Assembly: GCA_951802425.1 (NCBI GenBank)
Contig: OX637797.1
Location: 4,402,001 to 4,466,000 of the forward strand
DNA length: 64,000 bases
Direction: 5' to 3'
From: Clavaria fumosa
Lineage: Eukaryota > Basidiomycota > Agaricomycetes > Agaricales > Clavariaceae
Positions 48,509 to 59,291 of the stretch are shown in pieces; position 1 is the stretch's first letter, and each line of letters opens with the position of its first letter. The notes below the pieces were generated by a model. The model was not told the DNA's origin. It worked only from the letters and a program-made list of their open reading frames with translations, and did no database searches. The translations under genes and the position numbers were made by a program.

Positions 48509-49673
48509 TAGTGATGTTCCAGCCCGGCTTGGCCTGGAAGCCGGGGCTTTGGCCTGGCCTCAGAGGGCTCCGGCTTTCAGAATATCTGGGCCGGGCCAAA
48601 GCCCTTTATATTGGCTTAGGTCTGGCTTGGCCCGGCCCAGGCCGGGCTTTTGTATAAGACCAATACTGTACATGTATATGCACAAAAAAGATCAGTCCAA
48701 GTCTATCACGACATCTTTGCTGTCATCCTCAACAATGCCCGACCACCCTTCTTCTTCTTGTTCACCACCTTGAACCCACCCCACTCCGGTTGCGTTGGCT
48801 TGGGCTGCGCCTTGACTACGTCGGCTGTGGATATTGGTTTTGCCGCGCTGCCCCCAGTGCTCGCGCCTCTGGGATGGGAAGCAGCATCTGCTTTCCGCTT
48901 GGTAACGAATTCGGATGCAAAGCGTCGCAGCTACACACTGTTGACGGTGTTGTTGAGACCCTTGAGCGAATCAGTCAACCATTTGAGGAACTCATGTGAA
49001 GGCAGGATGGGGAAGTCTTCGGCCTTGCCCGACGACGCTTGAATAGGTTTGACAATCACTGGACTTGGCGTCGACCGGTTCGTCGTGGAACCATTCGCTC
49101 GCATCGAGCCGGTGGATGCGGTGTTCGCAGTTGACGCAGATGGAGCGACTGGAGGTTTAGATGAAGCGACAGGCACAGATGGCTTTCCTCCCATTCCTAC
49201 AGTCGTCCAAGTGCCCCCGGCCATCTGCGAAGCTATGGACTGTAAGAGAACCGCGTAAGTCGAGAATCTTGTATGTAGGATGAAGACTCCAACAAACCTT
49301 TGTCGGAGCCTCCCCATGTAGCCTTCGTGCTGCGGCCGACGTGACCGCTTCCTTCAGGCCCAACTTCTTGCGCTTTTCCTCTTCCTCTTGGATCTCCTTC
49401 ATGCTCTTCTTTGCCGGTTGAGTCTTGGCCACAGCCGTCCACACTGGACCAGCGGGTGGTGTCGGGTCCTTCGAAGAGGCATGATTACGGGCAGCGCCAG
49501 CATGTGAAGCTGTGAGCCCCCACTTCGTATCAGCCCCGGCCTCACGGCCCGGCTCAGGGCTTGGAAATGTCTGGGCCGGGCCAAAAGCCTCCAGAAGCCG
49601 ACCAGCCGGCCCAGCCTAAATGGGCCTGGCCCGGCCCAGCTGACGGCCCAAAGCCGGGCCGTGTCCATCACTA
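48509..49673. mobile_element. Pack-type hAT element carrying a host gene fragment
   Basis: Starts TAGTGATG (48509) and ends CATCACTA (49673), with perfect 8-bp duplications CTTGTGTC (48501-48508, 49674-49681). About 150 bp at each end is a GC-rich GGCCGGGCC-type subterminal repeat, in inverted orientation at the two ends. Between them lies a spliced fragment of a GYF-domain-protein gene and no transposase. This is the structure of a Pack-TIR element that must move using a hAT transposase encoded elsewhere. The termini match the two MITEs at 42295 and 46436, so the same transposase may drive all three. Confidence 0.88.
48700..49466 (-). pseudogene. Captured 3' part of a GYF-domain (Smy2/Syh1-type) protein gene
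   Basis: The minus strand reads VWTAVAKTQPAKKSMKEIQE, EEEEKRKKLGLKEAV, an intron (GTTTGT...TTACAG, in phase), SIASQMAGGTWTTVGMGGKP, a Ser/Pro/Thr-rich stretch, then PSHEFLKWLTDSLKGLNNTV. After a TAG come LRRFASEFVTKRKADA and finally EWGGFKVVNKKKKGGR. The KSMKEIQEEEE motif, the HEFLKWLTDSLKGLN segment and the GF-VV-KKKKGGR end are, as I recall them, C-terminal hallmarks of fungal GYF proteins linked to mRNA decay and translation control; the GYF domain itself is absent. The TAG and an apparent deletion after NTVNSV make the copy non-functional as a full gene. Confidence 0.72.
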
Positions 49674-49744
49674 CTTGTGTCGAGTGGCATTGGGGCAAGC
49701 AATACATTGTGGTATAGCGAGGTGTCTGTCTGGCAGTGGTTAAC

Positions 49745-49977
49745 TGTAAAGACAGTAAGCTAAATCTCAGTCTTGAAAGAGAGAACTAAATTCATTTGCC
49801 TGTAAAGACAGTAAGCTAAATCTAAGGACAGGCTATTAGTTAGGACTGATATAGTGAATGTAATGGGAGTCATACCTCAGTCTCGAAAGAGAGAACTGAG
49901 GTTAAGTGGTGCGAGTGTCAGGTAATATGTATGTTACGTAATGTTGCCCAATATGGGCGAACCTCCCATATCCAACA
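49745..49977 (-). mobile_element. Copia LTR, 233 bp
   Basis: On the minus strand TGTTGGATATGGG...CTTTACA directly follows the end of copia RNase H, the place of a 3' LTR. It has an internal 22-bp duplication (GTAAAGACAGTAAGC..., 56 bp apart). Confidence 0.65.
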
Positions 49978-50077
49978 CGCCCACTCGAACTTATGCGGGC
50001 AACATCAATCCCATCGTCTTCACGAATGCCTCATGCTTTGGTCGTGACAATCCCTTGGTGAAGGCATCTGCAGCCTC
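49978..50077 (-). pseudogene. 3' end of copia pol (RNase H)
   Basis: EAADAFTKGLSRPKHEAFVK is the typical end of copia pol (ADxFTKxL), followed by MGLMLPA and a stop. The rest of pol is missing at this site because an insertion abuts it at about 50073. It may be the lost tail of the 42782-47063 element or of a sister copy. Confidence 0.75.
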
Positions 50078-50380
50078 AGGCGATTCAAGTAAATTAATGC
50101 ATTAATCTATTGTAATTACAGTAAGTGTGTGACGCATAGAAGACGGTAAGTTTGCGAATGGTGAGGATGCATCACACAAAGGGAGATGATGCATGGTCAT
50201 AGGGTACATGATGCATGACTCCGAGGGGATGATGCATGGCCATAGGGTACATGATGCATGACTCCTGGAGGGGATGATGCATGGCCATAGGGTACATGAT
50301 GCATGACTCTTAGGGGATGATGTATAACTCTTGGGTAGACAATGTGTGACCGCAATTTAAATAATACCTGACTGTAGGTA
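50073..50380. mobile_element. End of a second copy of the 1.94-kb insertion
   Basis: TCAGGCGATTCAAGTAAATTAATGC and the following 150 bp match the left end of the 43206-45147 element (TCAGGCAATTCAAG...). It again abuts copia pol. ATGCATGACTC repeats follow (GATGCATGGCCATAGGGTAC, three times). The other end and its target duplication were not found. Confidence 0.65.
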
Positions 50381-50682
50381 GACCACATCGTTCAGTCAGA
50401 TATTTCAATTACAGTTGCTGTACCGGAGGGTGAATATCCTAGGGCAAAGAAGTAGCAACAGACTCCAGCGGAGATATTCACATTATGCAGTACAGTTGCA
50501 AGCGGCAGAAGGATATTGACTACAACAGACATGGCACCCCCAGATCAGCCACAAGAGTGAGATGAATAATCCCTAGCAGTCAGCATCAGGTGCCGGACAA
50601 CACAGGAATAATCCGTTGCCATCTGCACCCTATCCGCTGGAAAGTGAAGAATAATAATCATATGCATGGGCTCAGCTCCGCC
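50381..50682. other. No gene seen
   Basis: Unique-looking sequence between the insertion end and the satellite. It has no convincing frame or known motif. Confidence 0.5.
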
Positions 50683-53600
50683 GGACAATGCAAAAATATT
50701 CATTAGCCATCACAACAAGCTCTGCCGAACATTGCGAGAATATTCATCAACCATTAGGCATAGCTCCGCCAGACCATGCCAGAATATTCAACCACCATTT
50801 AGCATGGCTCCGCCGGACATTGCCAGAATATTTGTTAGCCATTACGACCAGCTCTGCCGGACTATGCTAGAATATTCTGCAACCATTTGGCATAGCCCTG
50901 CCAGACTATGCTAGAATATTTGTTAGCCATTACAACCAGCTCCGCCAGACTATGCTAGAATATTCAGCCACCATTTGGCATAGCTCCGCCAAACATTGCG
51001 AGAATATTCATCAACCATTGAGCATAGCCTGGCCGGACTATGCTAGAATATTTGTTAGCCATTACGACCAGCTCCGCCAGACTATGCTAGAATATTCTGC
51101 CACCATTTGGCATAGCTCCGCCGGACATTGCCAGAATATTTGTTAGCCATTACAACCAGCTCCGCCGGACTATGCTAGAATATTCAGCCACCATTTGGCA
51201 TAGCTCTGCCAAACATTGCGAGAATATCCATCAACCATTGAGCATAGCTCCACCGGACTATGCTAGAATATTCAGCCACCATTTGGCATAGCTCCGCCGA
51301 ACATTGTGAGAATATTCATCAACCATTGAGCATAGCTCCGCCGGACTATGCTAGAATATTCTGCCACCATTTGGCATAGCCCCGCCAGACTATGCTAGAA
51401 TATTCTGCCACCATTTGGCATAGCCCCGCCAGACTATGCTAGAATATTCTGCAACCATTTGGCATAGCTCCACCGGACCATGCTAGAATATTTGTTAGCC
51501 ATTATGACCAGCTCCGCCAGACTATGCTAGAATATTCAGCCACCATTTGGCATAGCTCCGCCGGACATTGCTGTTAGGGCCTGTCCCGTCTCGATAGTAG
51601 TGCCGGAGATCGACTTGTTGGTGACCTATGCTGGAAACTCGCTAAGACCAATCAACTGTAGAGCACAGTCGAGAATGCTCGGTCCCGGAAGGTCGCGAAG
51701 TCGGTAGACGAAGTGTAAAGGAGGAAATTGACAAGGAGGGGGGAAATGGGTGATGCTGAGAGGGTCGCGAAGTCGACCAACGAAGCGTGAAAAAAGAAAT
51801 AGACGAGGTGGGAGAAAGTGACAACGCTGAGAAGGTCGCGAGGTCGACCGACAAAGTGTAGAGAAGGAAAAAGATGAGGTGAAAGAAATAGACAATGTTG
51901 GAAGGGTTGTGGTGGTTGCGACGGTGTTGAGGAATGTGTCGGTGAAGGCGATGACTTTGCCAACTGACGGGTGAACCTGTAGGGTTCTAAGATCAGTACC
52001 AAGACGAATAATAGAGAATACTTAGATTGCGTGAGTTCTACGAGCGCAGAGGGTGAATTAGGACAGAGTAGAGTGTGTCTTGGCGATCTTGTGGTCACCA
52101 AGAGAGACAAGACCTATCAATTGCGATGGTTCCAAGCTCAAAGGGCGTACTAGCCTCAAGCTTAAACCAATGTGCGTCAATATCAAGTCTACAGTACGAG
52201 AAGTACATGCGAGACTTATATACGTGCGTACAGAGAGTATAACGAAAAAGGGAAAGTAAAGAGGTCGCCAGGCGACAAGACTATAGTAATACAGGGTATG
52301 TTTAGTCGTAAAGTGACTGGGCACATATTCTACTAAGGTTGCGAGGGGTTAGGTATGCATAGGTAAGGTCGCGAAGATGACCTGTCATGGGTCGCGACCT
52401 AGTTAAATAAGTATATACGTCGCTATAACTACGGAGGGATTCTCGGATCATAAGTAACGTAATTATAGACGACTGAGAGGAAGAAGGGACGCATATTTGA
52501 AGTGTATATACAGCTGACTGTTGGTGGCGCGTTTGAGTGTTAAGGTCGCGAGATCATAAGAGCGATCACGTGGGTGACGCTAGTGACGCAGGTGACCTAT
52601 GGGCGGGTAGTCACGTGGGTAATGCTGGTAACGCATTGGTGCTGGTAGTGGTAGCGCCGGGGGTGCCGCTTGGCAAGTCACGTGTTGGTGGAAGTAGACG
52701 CGTATCAGTGTGTCACGCGTAGGATTGGTGGATCCGGGCGAAGTATGCGCGTAGGGTGAAGTAGTAGGAAGCGTCGCGAGTACAGCATGGTGGTCGCGAG
52801 TGTCGTGTGAGTGCGGGGGAGGTTGGAGAGGCTTCCGGAAGGAGACAGCGGGTCCCGGAAGTGTGTAGAGGGACTCGCGAGGTTGTAGAGGGTCGTCGGG
52901 AAGCTCATGGATGTGGGTGAAGTCGGCTTGGGCAAGGAAAAATGAATGGGTCCTGACAATTGCCAGAATATTTGTTAGCCATTACAACCAGCTCCGCCGG
53001 ACTATGCTAGAATATTCAGCCACCATTTGGCATAGCTCCGCTGTACATTGCCAGAATATTTCTTAGCCATTATGACTAGCTCCGCTGGACTATGCTAGAA
53101 TATTCTGCAACTATTTGGCATAGCTCTGCCGAACATTGCGAGAATATCCATCAACCATTGAGCATAGCTCCGCCGGACTATGCTAGAATATTCAGCCACC
53201 ATTTGGCATAGCTCCGCCGAACATTGCAAGAATATCCATCAACCATTGAGCATAGCTCTGCCGGACTATGCTAGAATATTCAGCCACCATTTGGCATAGC
53301 TCTGCCAGACATTGCCAGAATATTTGTTAGCCATTACAACCAGCTCCGCTGGACTATGCCAGAATATTCAGCCACCATTTGGCATAGCTCCGCCGAACAT
53401 TGCCAGAATATTTCTTAGCCATTATGACTAGCTTCGCTGGACTATGCTAGAATATTCTGCAACTATTTGGCATAGCTCCGCCGAACATTGCGAGAATATT
53501 CATCAACCATTGAGCATAGCTCCGCCGGACTATGCTAGAATATTCAGCCACCATTTGGCATAGCTCCGCCATACATTGCCAGAATATTTGTTAGCCATTA

Positions 53601-53935
53601 TGACTAGCTCCGCCAGACTATGCTAGAATATTCAGCCACCATTTGGCATAGCTCTTCCGAACATTGCGAGAATATTCATCAACCATTGAGCATAGCTCCG
53701 CCGGACTATGCTAGAATATTCAGCCACCATTTGGCATAGCTCCGCCAGACATTGCCAGAATATTCATCAGCCATTAAACATGGCTCCACCAGACTATACC
53801 AGAATATTTGTTAGCCATCTTGCCCAGCTCCGCCAGACAATGGCAGAATATTCATCAGCCATTAGGCATGGCTCCAGAACTTTCATGAGCCATTAAGCAT
53901 GCCAGACAATGCCAGAATAATCCTGAGCAAATTCA
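50683..53935. repeat. 43-44 bp satellite array, split by a solo LTR
   Basis: Monomers contain AGAATATT, CCATT and AGCTCCGCCGGA. Several variants follow one another (ACTATGCTAG..., ACATTGCCAG..., ACATTGCGAG...), so there is partial higher-order structure. Without the LTR the array is about 1.86 kb, or roughly 43 monomers. Open frames across it are repeat translations only. Confidence 0.93.
51572..52958 (-). mobile_element. Solo LTR of family B in the satellite
   Basis: TGTTAGGGCC...GGTCCTGACA (plus strand), 1,387 bp, with a perfect 5-bp target duplication ATTGC (51567-51571, 52959-52963). The satellite continues in register after it. Orientation is set by the related LTR at 12275-13613, which is upstream of minus-strand gag. 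No internal genes, so it arose by LTR-LTR recombination. Confidence 0.93.
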
Positions 53936-53975
53936 TTCACCCTTGATCTACTACACTGAACAGGTATGAGAAAAT

Positions 53976-56900
53976 CTAGCCTCCTCCACTAACCATAGTG
54001 GTTGCCTTATCACATAAATCCTCTGCTTCTTGCTCAAATTGCTCCCATACATTTGCCTGCCTGAATGCGTAGCATGTCAAACCACTCTTTGCCTCTTCCA
54101 TCTCTCCCAGTCTCATCCACTCCTCTTTCCTATGCCTGAAGAAGGCTACTGTCCATTGCATCTCATGTTTTAGCAAGTTGACTTCCTCATCCCATCTCTG
54201 AAATCGTGCACTTGCTCTCAACCAGTTGACTCTGTAGACTAATCAAAGTTGCCAGACATTTCATGCATATTAATGATTTGTCACTTACATTCCTTCATTT
54301 GCTCACTCTGCTCTCCTTCCACATTGACATCCAATCTCCAAAACCATGGTAGTTTGTCTGATTGCTGTCCAAACCTATTTTCTTCTATGATATCACCTGG
54401 CATCTTCAAGTCTTCCTTGGTGATGTCATTGAATGTTGGCTCTGTAACACCCAATCTGCATAAAGCAGACTTAGCCCGCTTGTAATCTTGTACTGCCTGC
54501 TGGACTCTTGACTCCATCTGCTTCACCTGGCTCCATGCTCGTGTTGAAGTTTTCTGGCTGCGAGCATTTTGGACCTAATGGCAGTTAGATCGTCAATGAC
54601 AGCAGAGCTAAAACTTACATTTGCCCTATATATCATAGACTTCTCACCCAAAGCAATCCTGAGCCGCCGTAAAGCATCATTCATCTGCCCTATGCGAAGC
54701 TTTGCCTCCCAGTTCCCCATCTCATTCAAGTTATGTAATTGCCGAACTTCTTTGGACAAATTGGAGGGCAGAAATAGTGTCACAGCCTCGGGCTGTACTA
54801 CTACATCTTCCTCATCATCAGAAGCAGCAACATCGACACTGACTTCTTCATCGAGCTGAGATGAATGGTTTGCCTGCAGTTCAATGGCTTCTTCAAAGAG
54901 AGATAAAGTGGCCCATTTCTTCTCATATTTGCTGATCTCAATCTGGAGGCGCCTTCACTTTTCCTCCAACTCCTTTTTATCAGAGAGTGAGGGTTGCCTC
55001 AAAGACTGTGTATAGGCAACCAAAGAGGCCCTATTTTGTTGTGAATGACAGGCAATGGAACTTTGCAATACGACTCACTGAGTGGCTTCTATGCTCAATC
55101 CTAGAGCCAAGAGATTAGATATGCCAGATAGATTTCCAGCAGCACGATGTTTTTGAGAAAGCTCCAGTAGAACCTCAGCACAACCTGGTTCTGTGTAAAA
55201 GTGTATGCCATTAGCCAGGCAATATAGCAACTATAGATATGTTTTCCAAGTACTGGCCTTTCACATTTGTGACATCGTACACCGAAAGAGCATCTCCCTG
55301 TTGAGTCATTGCCTTCTCCTCTAGGTCCTTCCATTCTAATACCAATGTTGGTTCAAGCCGTTTTGTCAACTCATCCAGGGCTAACTTCTTGTCCTCTCTT
55401 TCAGTCATTGCTTTTTTTAACTTGGTGACAATAGATTGTGCTGTGCCAAGTCATCAGCAAAGACACATGTGAGAATATGGGGATTTGCTTACATGCTCTA
55501 GACATTTTCTTCCAATTGGAATCCTGCATGTAGCTGTCCAGTATCTCCTGCCGATGTGGTTGAGACATGCCCCTTGTATGGCTTGCTGCCTTATTAAGTG
55601 ATGACCAAAGGCTTTCCAATACTTCCCCATCCAACTGCCCCACACCTTGCACAAAGTTCAAAGAGAACTGTGCAAAACATTTTTGGATGTGAGCACCTAA
55701 GTGGAATTTTCCAACTGCAGTTATCACTTCAAGATCCTCCCGCACATACAAGTGCCCACTGGCATCAACTCGCTGCTGAAAATTGATGTGCCACTCACAT
55801 CCAACATCATATACAAAAATGACTCTCTTGGCAAGTAAGACTTGCTTAAGAGCCTGACAGAAAGAATAGTCAATGTTCATCTGTCTTTGGCAATGTCAAT
55901 TGGGAGAACAGAATTCAATGGCATTCCCCACACACCTCTCTCCTTTTTGGAGATCCACTACACTATGAGGATAGAAACAGCCATGGCGTCCACATGCAGA
56001 TGCAGCCACTCCAGTAGCAAGTAAATGGTTTCTTTGCAATCCACTGTGTCCATTTGCTTGGGTTATTGCACGGTGGTTGTGACATTTAGACTTCTGAAAG
56101 TGAATTGTCAATAACTATAGAGGAAATAATGCAGGAAATTTGGACCTGTTTTATCTCAATAGATGCCTTAATATGTTCCTGATATACTGCATCTTCAACC
56201 ATATAACCTCATCCATCACTGAGATAGACATCCTCCTCTGGCTTCTTAGTTACAACATTTTCCAGTTTGAAATTGCCATCTGCAACAATTGATGGTTCAT
56301 AGATGGATCTATATGCTCCTGTTACTCTGAACATCTTCACAAGATGTGAAATTACTTACGGGTCTTCTGCATGTTTGACTTCATGCTCTGAGACATTTAT
56401 TCCAGGTTGAGGACAACTGGGACAAAAGAGTGCCAAATCTCCAGGTTTTTGCATCTGGTTGGGGTTATGTGCAACGCCTGTCCGCTTCAAGGACTTGAGG
56501 TACCTCCACTCCCTTGATACCCTCATGAGTTCTCGGTAACGATCCTGGAAAAAGATAATCAATAATTTTTCAAAGAGACTTTCCATGTGTGATATACATA
56601 CTGGAACAAGTGAAGGAAGCCTGTTGTATGTTATTCTCTGCAGCTTGGTGTAGAAATTACAAGCTGATGTGTGGCACTCCAAAGTTTCAATATGAAACTG
56701 ATCAAGGACATTGAAGGTAAACGCTGTGGAGGGCCTCTTGAGGGTAGATGGGAAAAATCGCATACAAAGCAGCTGCATGTGTGCTGGTAGGGCATCTTCA
56801 CAATTACACCATTGCACTTGATGCTTGTAGATTCCTGAGGTAGTCACAAACACCATGCTTTTTCCCCTCTGAAATGCACCATCCTCAACATCTGGTTGTA

Positions 56901-57590
56901 TGTCCCCTTCTGATTCTCCCTCGTGAACAAGATCATCCTCCCAGATGTCATCCCCAGGGGTGTGAACAGAACTGGCAAAGAGTGTTGGGCAAGGTTTCCC
57001 ATCATGTCCAAGGTGAATAAGGAGTCCTAAATTTCCCAGGTCCTCTCTCTCAAAGAACTTCCCTGTCCATCTCCGTATATGATGGAAAGGAAGATGTTGA
57101 TGTTGTACCAGGCAACAGTTGTGACAAAGAACTTGTTGGCCCTGGCAACAGTCAAGACAACGAAATAAGGCTAATGGTCCACCACAAACCACACAACTAG
57201 AGTCATGTGGGAGAGCCTTAAGTCCAACTATTGCAGAGAGGTGAAGACTGCACGCATCCTCTTTCCACTCTCGCAGGAAGTCATTTTGAGTCTAAATAAT
57301 TTTGAGTAAGACATATGGTCATACAGTGTGTTTGGTTTGCACACCTTTCCCTTCCGCAAACGTTTGGGAGTAGGACTTTTTGGTGTCTCAAATTCCAAAG
57401 TCATTGAAGCCAAGGCTTCAGGACTTATCTCTCTGCCTCGTTTCTTTGATGGTGATTGAGATACAGCCCTCCTTTCTTGGAATACTGGCTGATCTCTCCC
57501 TACCACCTTCCTGCCCCTTGTCCTCTCCTTAACCTCCAAAACCCTCTCTATGGCTCGTGTTGCTCCTTTCTTGCAAATGACTGCATGCAT
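53976..57590 (-). pseudogene. KDZ transposase with CxC2 cysteine cluster, two nonsense codons
   Basis: Minus strand, spliced, from MHAVICKKGATRAIERV at 57590. A basic N-terminus (SPSKKRGREISPEALASM, KRLRKGK) precedes the CxC2 cluster (CVVCGGPLALFRCLDC ... CHNCCLVQHQHLPFHHIRRW). The KDZ core follows: VADGNFKLENVV (first acidic residue), CHNHRAITQANGHSG, ATGVAASACGRHGCF, VVDLQKGER, VYDVGCEWHINF, and KFHLGAHIQKCF ... GQLDGEVLESLWSSLN. The C-terminal part has KLPWFW and coiled coils. These are hallmarks of Kyakuja-Dileera-Zisupton DNA transposases of fungi. In-frame TGA codons at 56209-56211 (after YLSDG) and 54955-54957 (LEEK*RRLQIE) would stop it, so this copy is probably dead. Several introns join in frame (e.g. 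GER|Q near 55930). Terminal repeats were not found. Confidence 0.88.
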
Positions 57591-58856
57591 GGTTGGTTTC
57601 ACATTAAACAAAGTCACATGATCACATGAGGTGAGACAGGAACATGACCAACGAAGCCTCATCACGTGCAGCCTTTGTCCTGAAGCTCGCCACTAGATTC
57701 ACATTGTGTCATGAAGTCTCAACAGCTTGTTGTTACTCTGAGCAACAGTGTAGATAAATATAAAATGATCATAGTTTTTCATACATAACATGTGAACAAC
57801 TTGGTCACTGCTGTCAAATGCATGATTGAACTACAACAGTTCACATGACAGAAAAAATGATTCATGAAGCAGAAGTATGATTTCACAACGTAGAAATTAT
57901 TTGTACAAGGCAAGAAATTCCTAGAACATGTAGTAAAAATTTTGGGAGGCCTTCCAGATGGTCAAGAAGCTGGCAGGAGTCCCATACAGGAGGCGCTTCC
58001 CCCAGCCCGCAATTCCTCCACTCGTAATCTCCAAGCCACTCTTGCCTGCTTTCTGCCCTTTCCAGCCACGTGAACAAGAGACAGAATAAAAACTGGGCTT
58101 TGCCATCTCAGTGCCAATTGTCAGTGTACGAACAGCATGACAGACTGGGCACTGTGGCGAAATTAGGTCCCCGAGCGGACGGAGATTCTAACAGCATAGT
58201 CCTTGTGCAGATGGAGTATCTGCGCTTTCTTTCACTGCAAGCTAACCACTCAAGCTAGTCTTTTGAAATTTTGTGTGCCTATATCTACCCTTCTTATCCT
58301 CAATTTCCATGGTTTACATTTTCCCAAAACTCATTTCCCAATGCATGCCAAAGCTGCTGACTAACCCAGTCAAAATTCTCCCGTTTATCAAAACCAACCA
58401 TAGGATTCCAAAACAATTGCAATGCTATACTGGGCCATCCCATACCTATCATATTCCATCCCTCTCTCCCCCCTCCCATCACCCACAAAGCAACAATTCT
58501 AGCATATAGTCAGAATCCAGTTCTCACATCCTCACACAAGTTTGTACTTGTGGTGGCACCTAAATCAAATGGGATCACATTGAAAGATTGAGTATAGTGC
58601 ATGAATAATACACCCTGACTTTGTTTCAATTACTCTGCCACATCCAGGACTACAGTTGCCTTCCTACAAACCTAAACAACACAAGTACCCCTACAAGTTT
58701 GCAGGCCTCACAGCACAAGATCTAACTGTGAAAATCTCTTGAAATTGATCATGGATGCTCTAAATGATGACCACTATCATATAACATGCTAAACAGACTA
58801 AACTGTTTTTCTGCGAATGATCCCTTGTTGCTCCTATCCTAACAGCATAGTCCTTG
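57591..58856. other. No gene supported; contains a 20-bp direct repeat
   Basis: AT-rich. A minus-strand frame of about 60 codons at 57921-58106 has no recognised domain. CTAACAGCATAGTCCTTGTG occurs at 58188-58207 and exactly again at 58839-58858, the second overlapping the start of the next LTR. Confidence 0.5.
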
Positions 58857-59291
58857 TGTCACGGTCCTATCCAGTCACCTAATCACCTCCGAAACACCTC
58901 CGAAGCACCTCCAATGCAACTCCGAAGCATCTCCGGCATCTCCGACACAGTTCTGCCCAAACTCCGCTCCGCTCCATCTCCGCTCCGGCTCCAACTCTGA
59001 AGTTCCGGACCGGACTTTCGTCGGACTTCGATATCGGTCCTTCGGACCATATGGACTTTGTTTCTAGCATGTTCCCTGGCGCTATTCCATGGTTGGTAAC
59101 CATTGGGACAATGCCCACTACCCATGGGAACTTATTCTTTGCCTTACATGTATCATCTATGCCTTCCCACTCCTCAGGTGAAATTACTATGCATATTTGA
59201 TATATTCATGTTTCACAGTCTGCCCTATGCCCTACCCTAGTAGCATATAAGCCCCCATGTATCTCCATGATCCTCAGTTCGAATATTAACA
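58857..59291 (+). mobile_element. LTR (family C)
   Basis: TGTCACGGTCC...ATATTAACA, 435 bp, homologous along its length to 15106-15502. Following sequence to about 59515 is also shared with the region after that copy. No polypurine tract precedes it here, so it is a 5' or solo LTR. It is rich in CTCCGAAGCA-type short repeats. Confidence 0.6.

Noticed and set aside
50666..53896. Open frames with repeated tyrosine/serine-rich peptides
   Set aside because: Translations of the 43-bp satellite, present in several frames.
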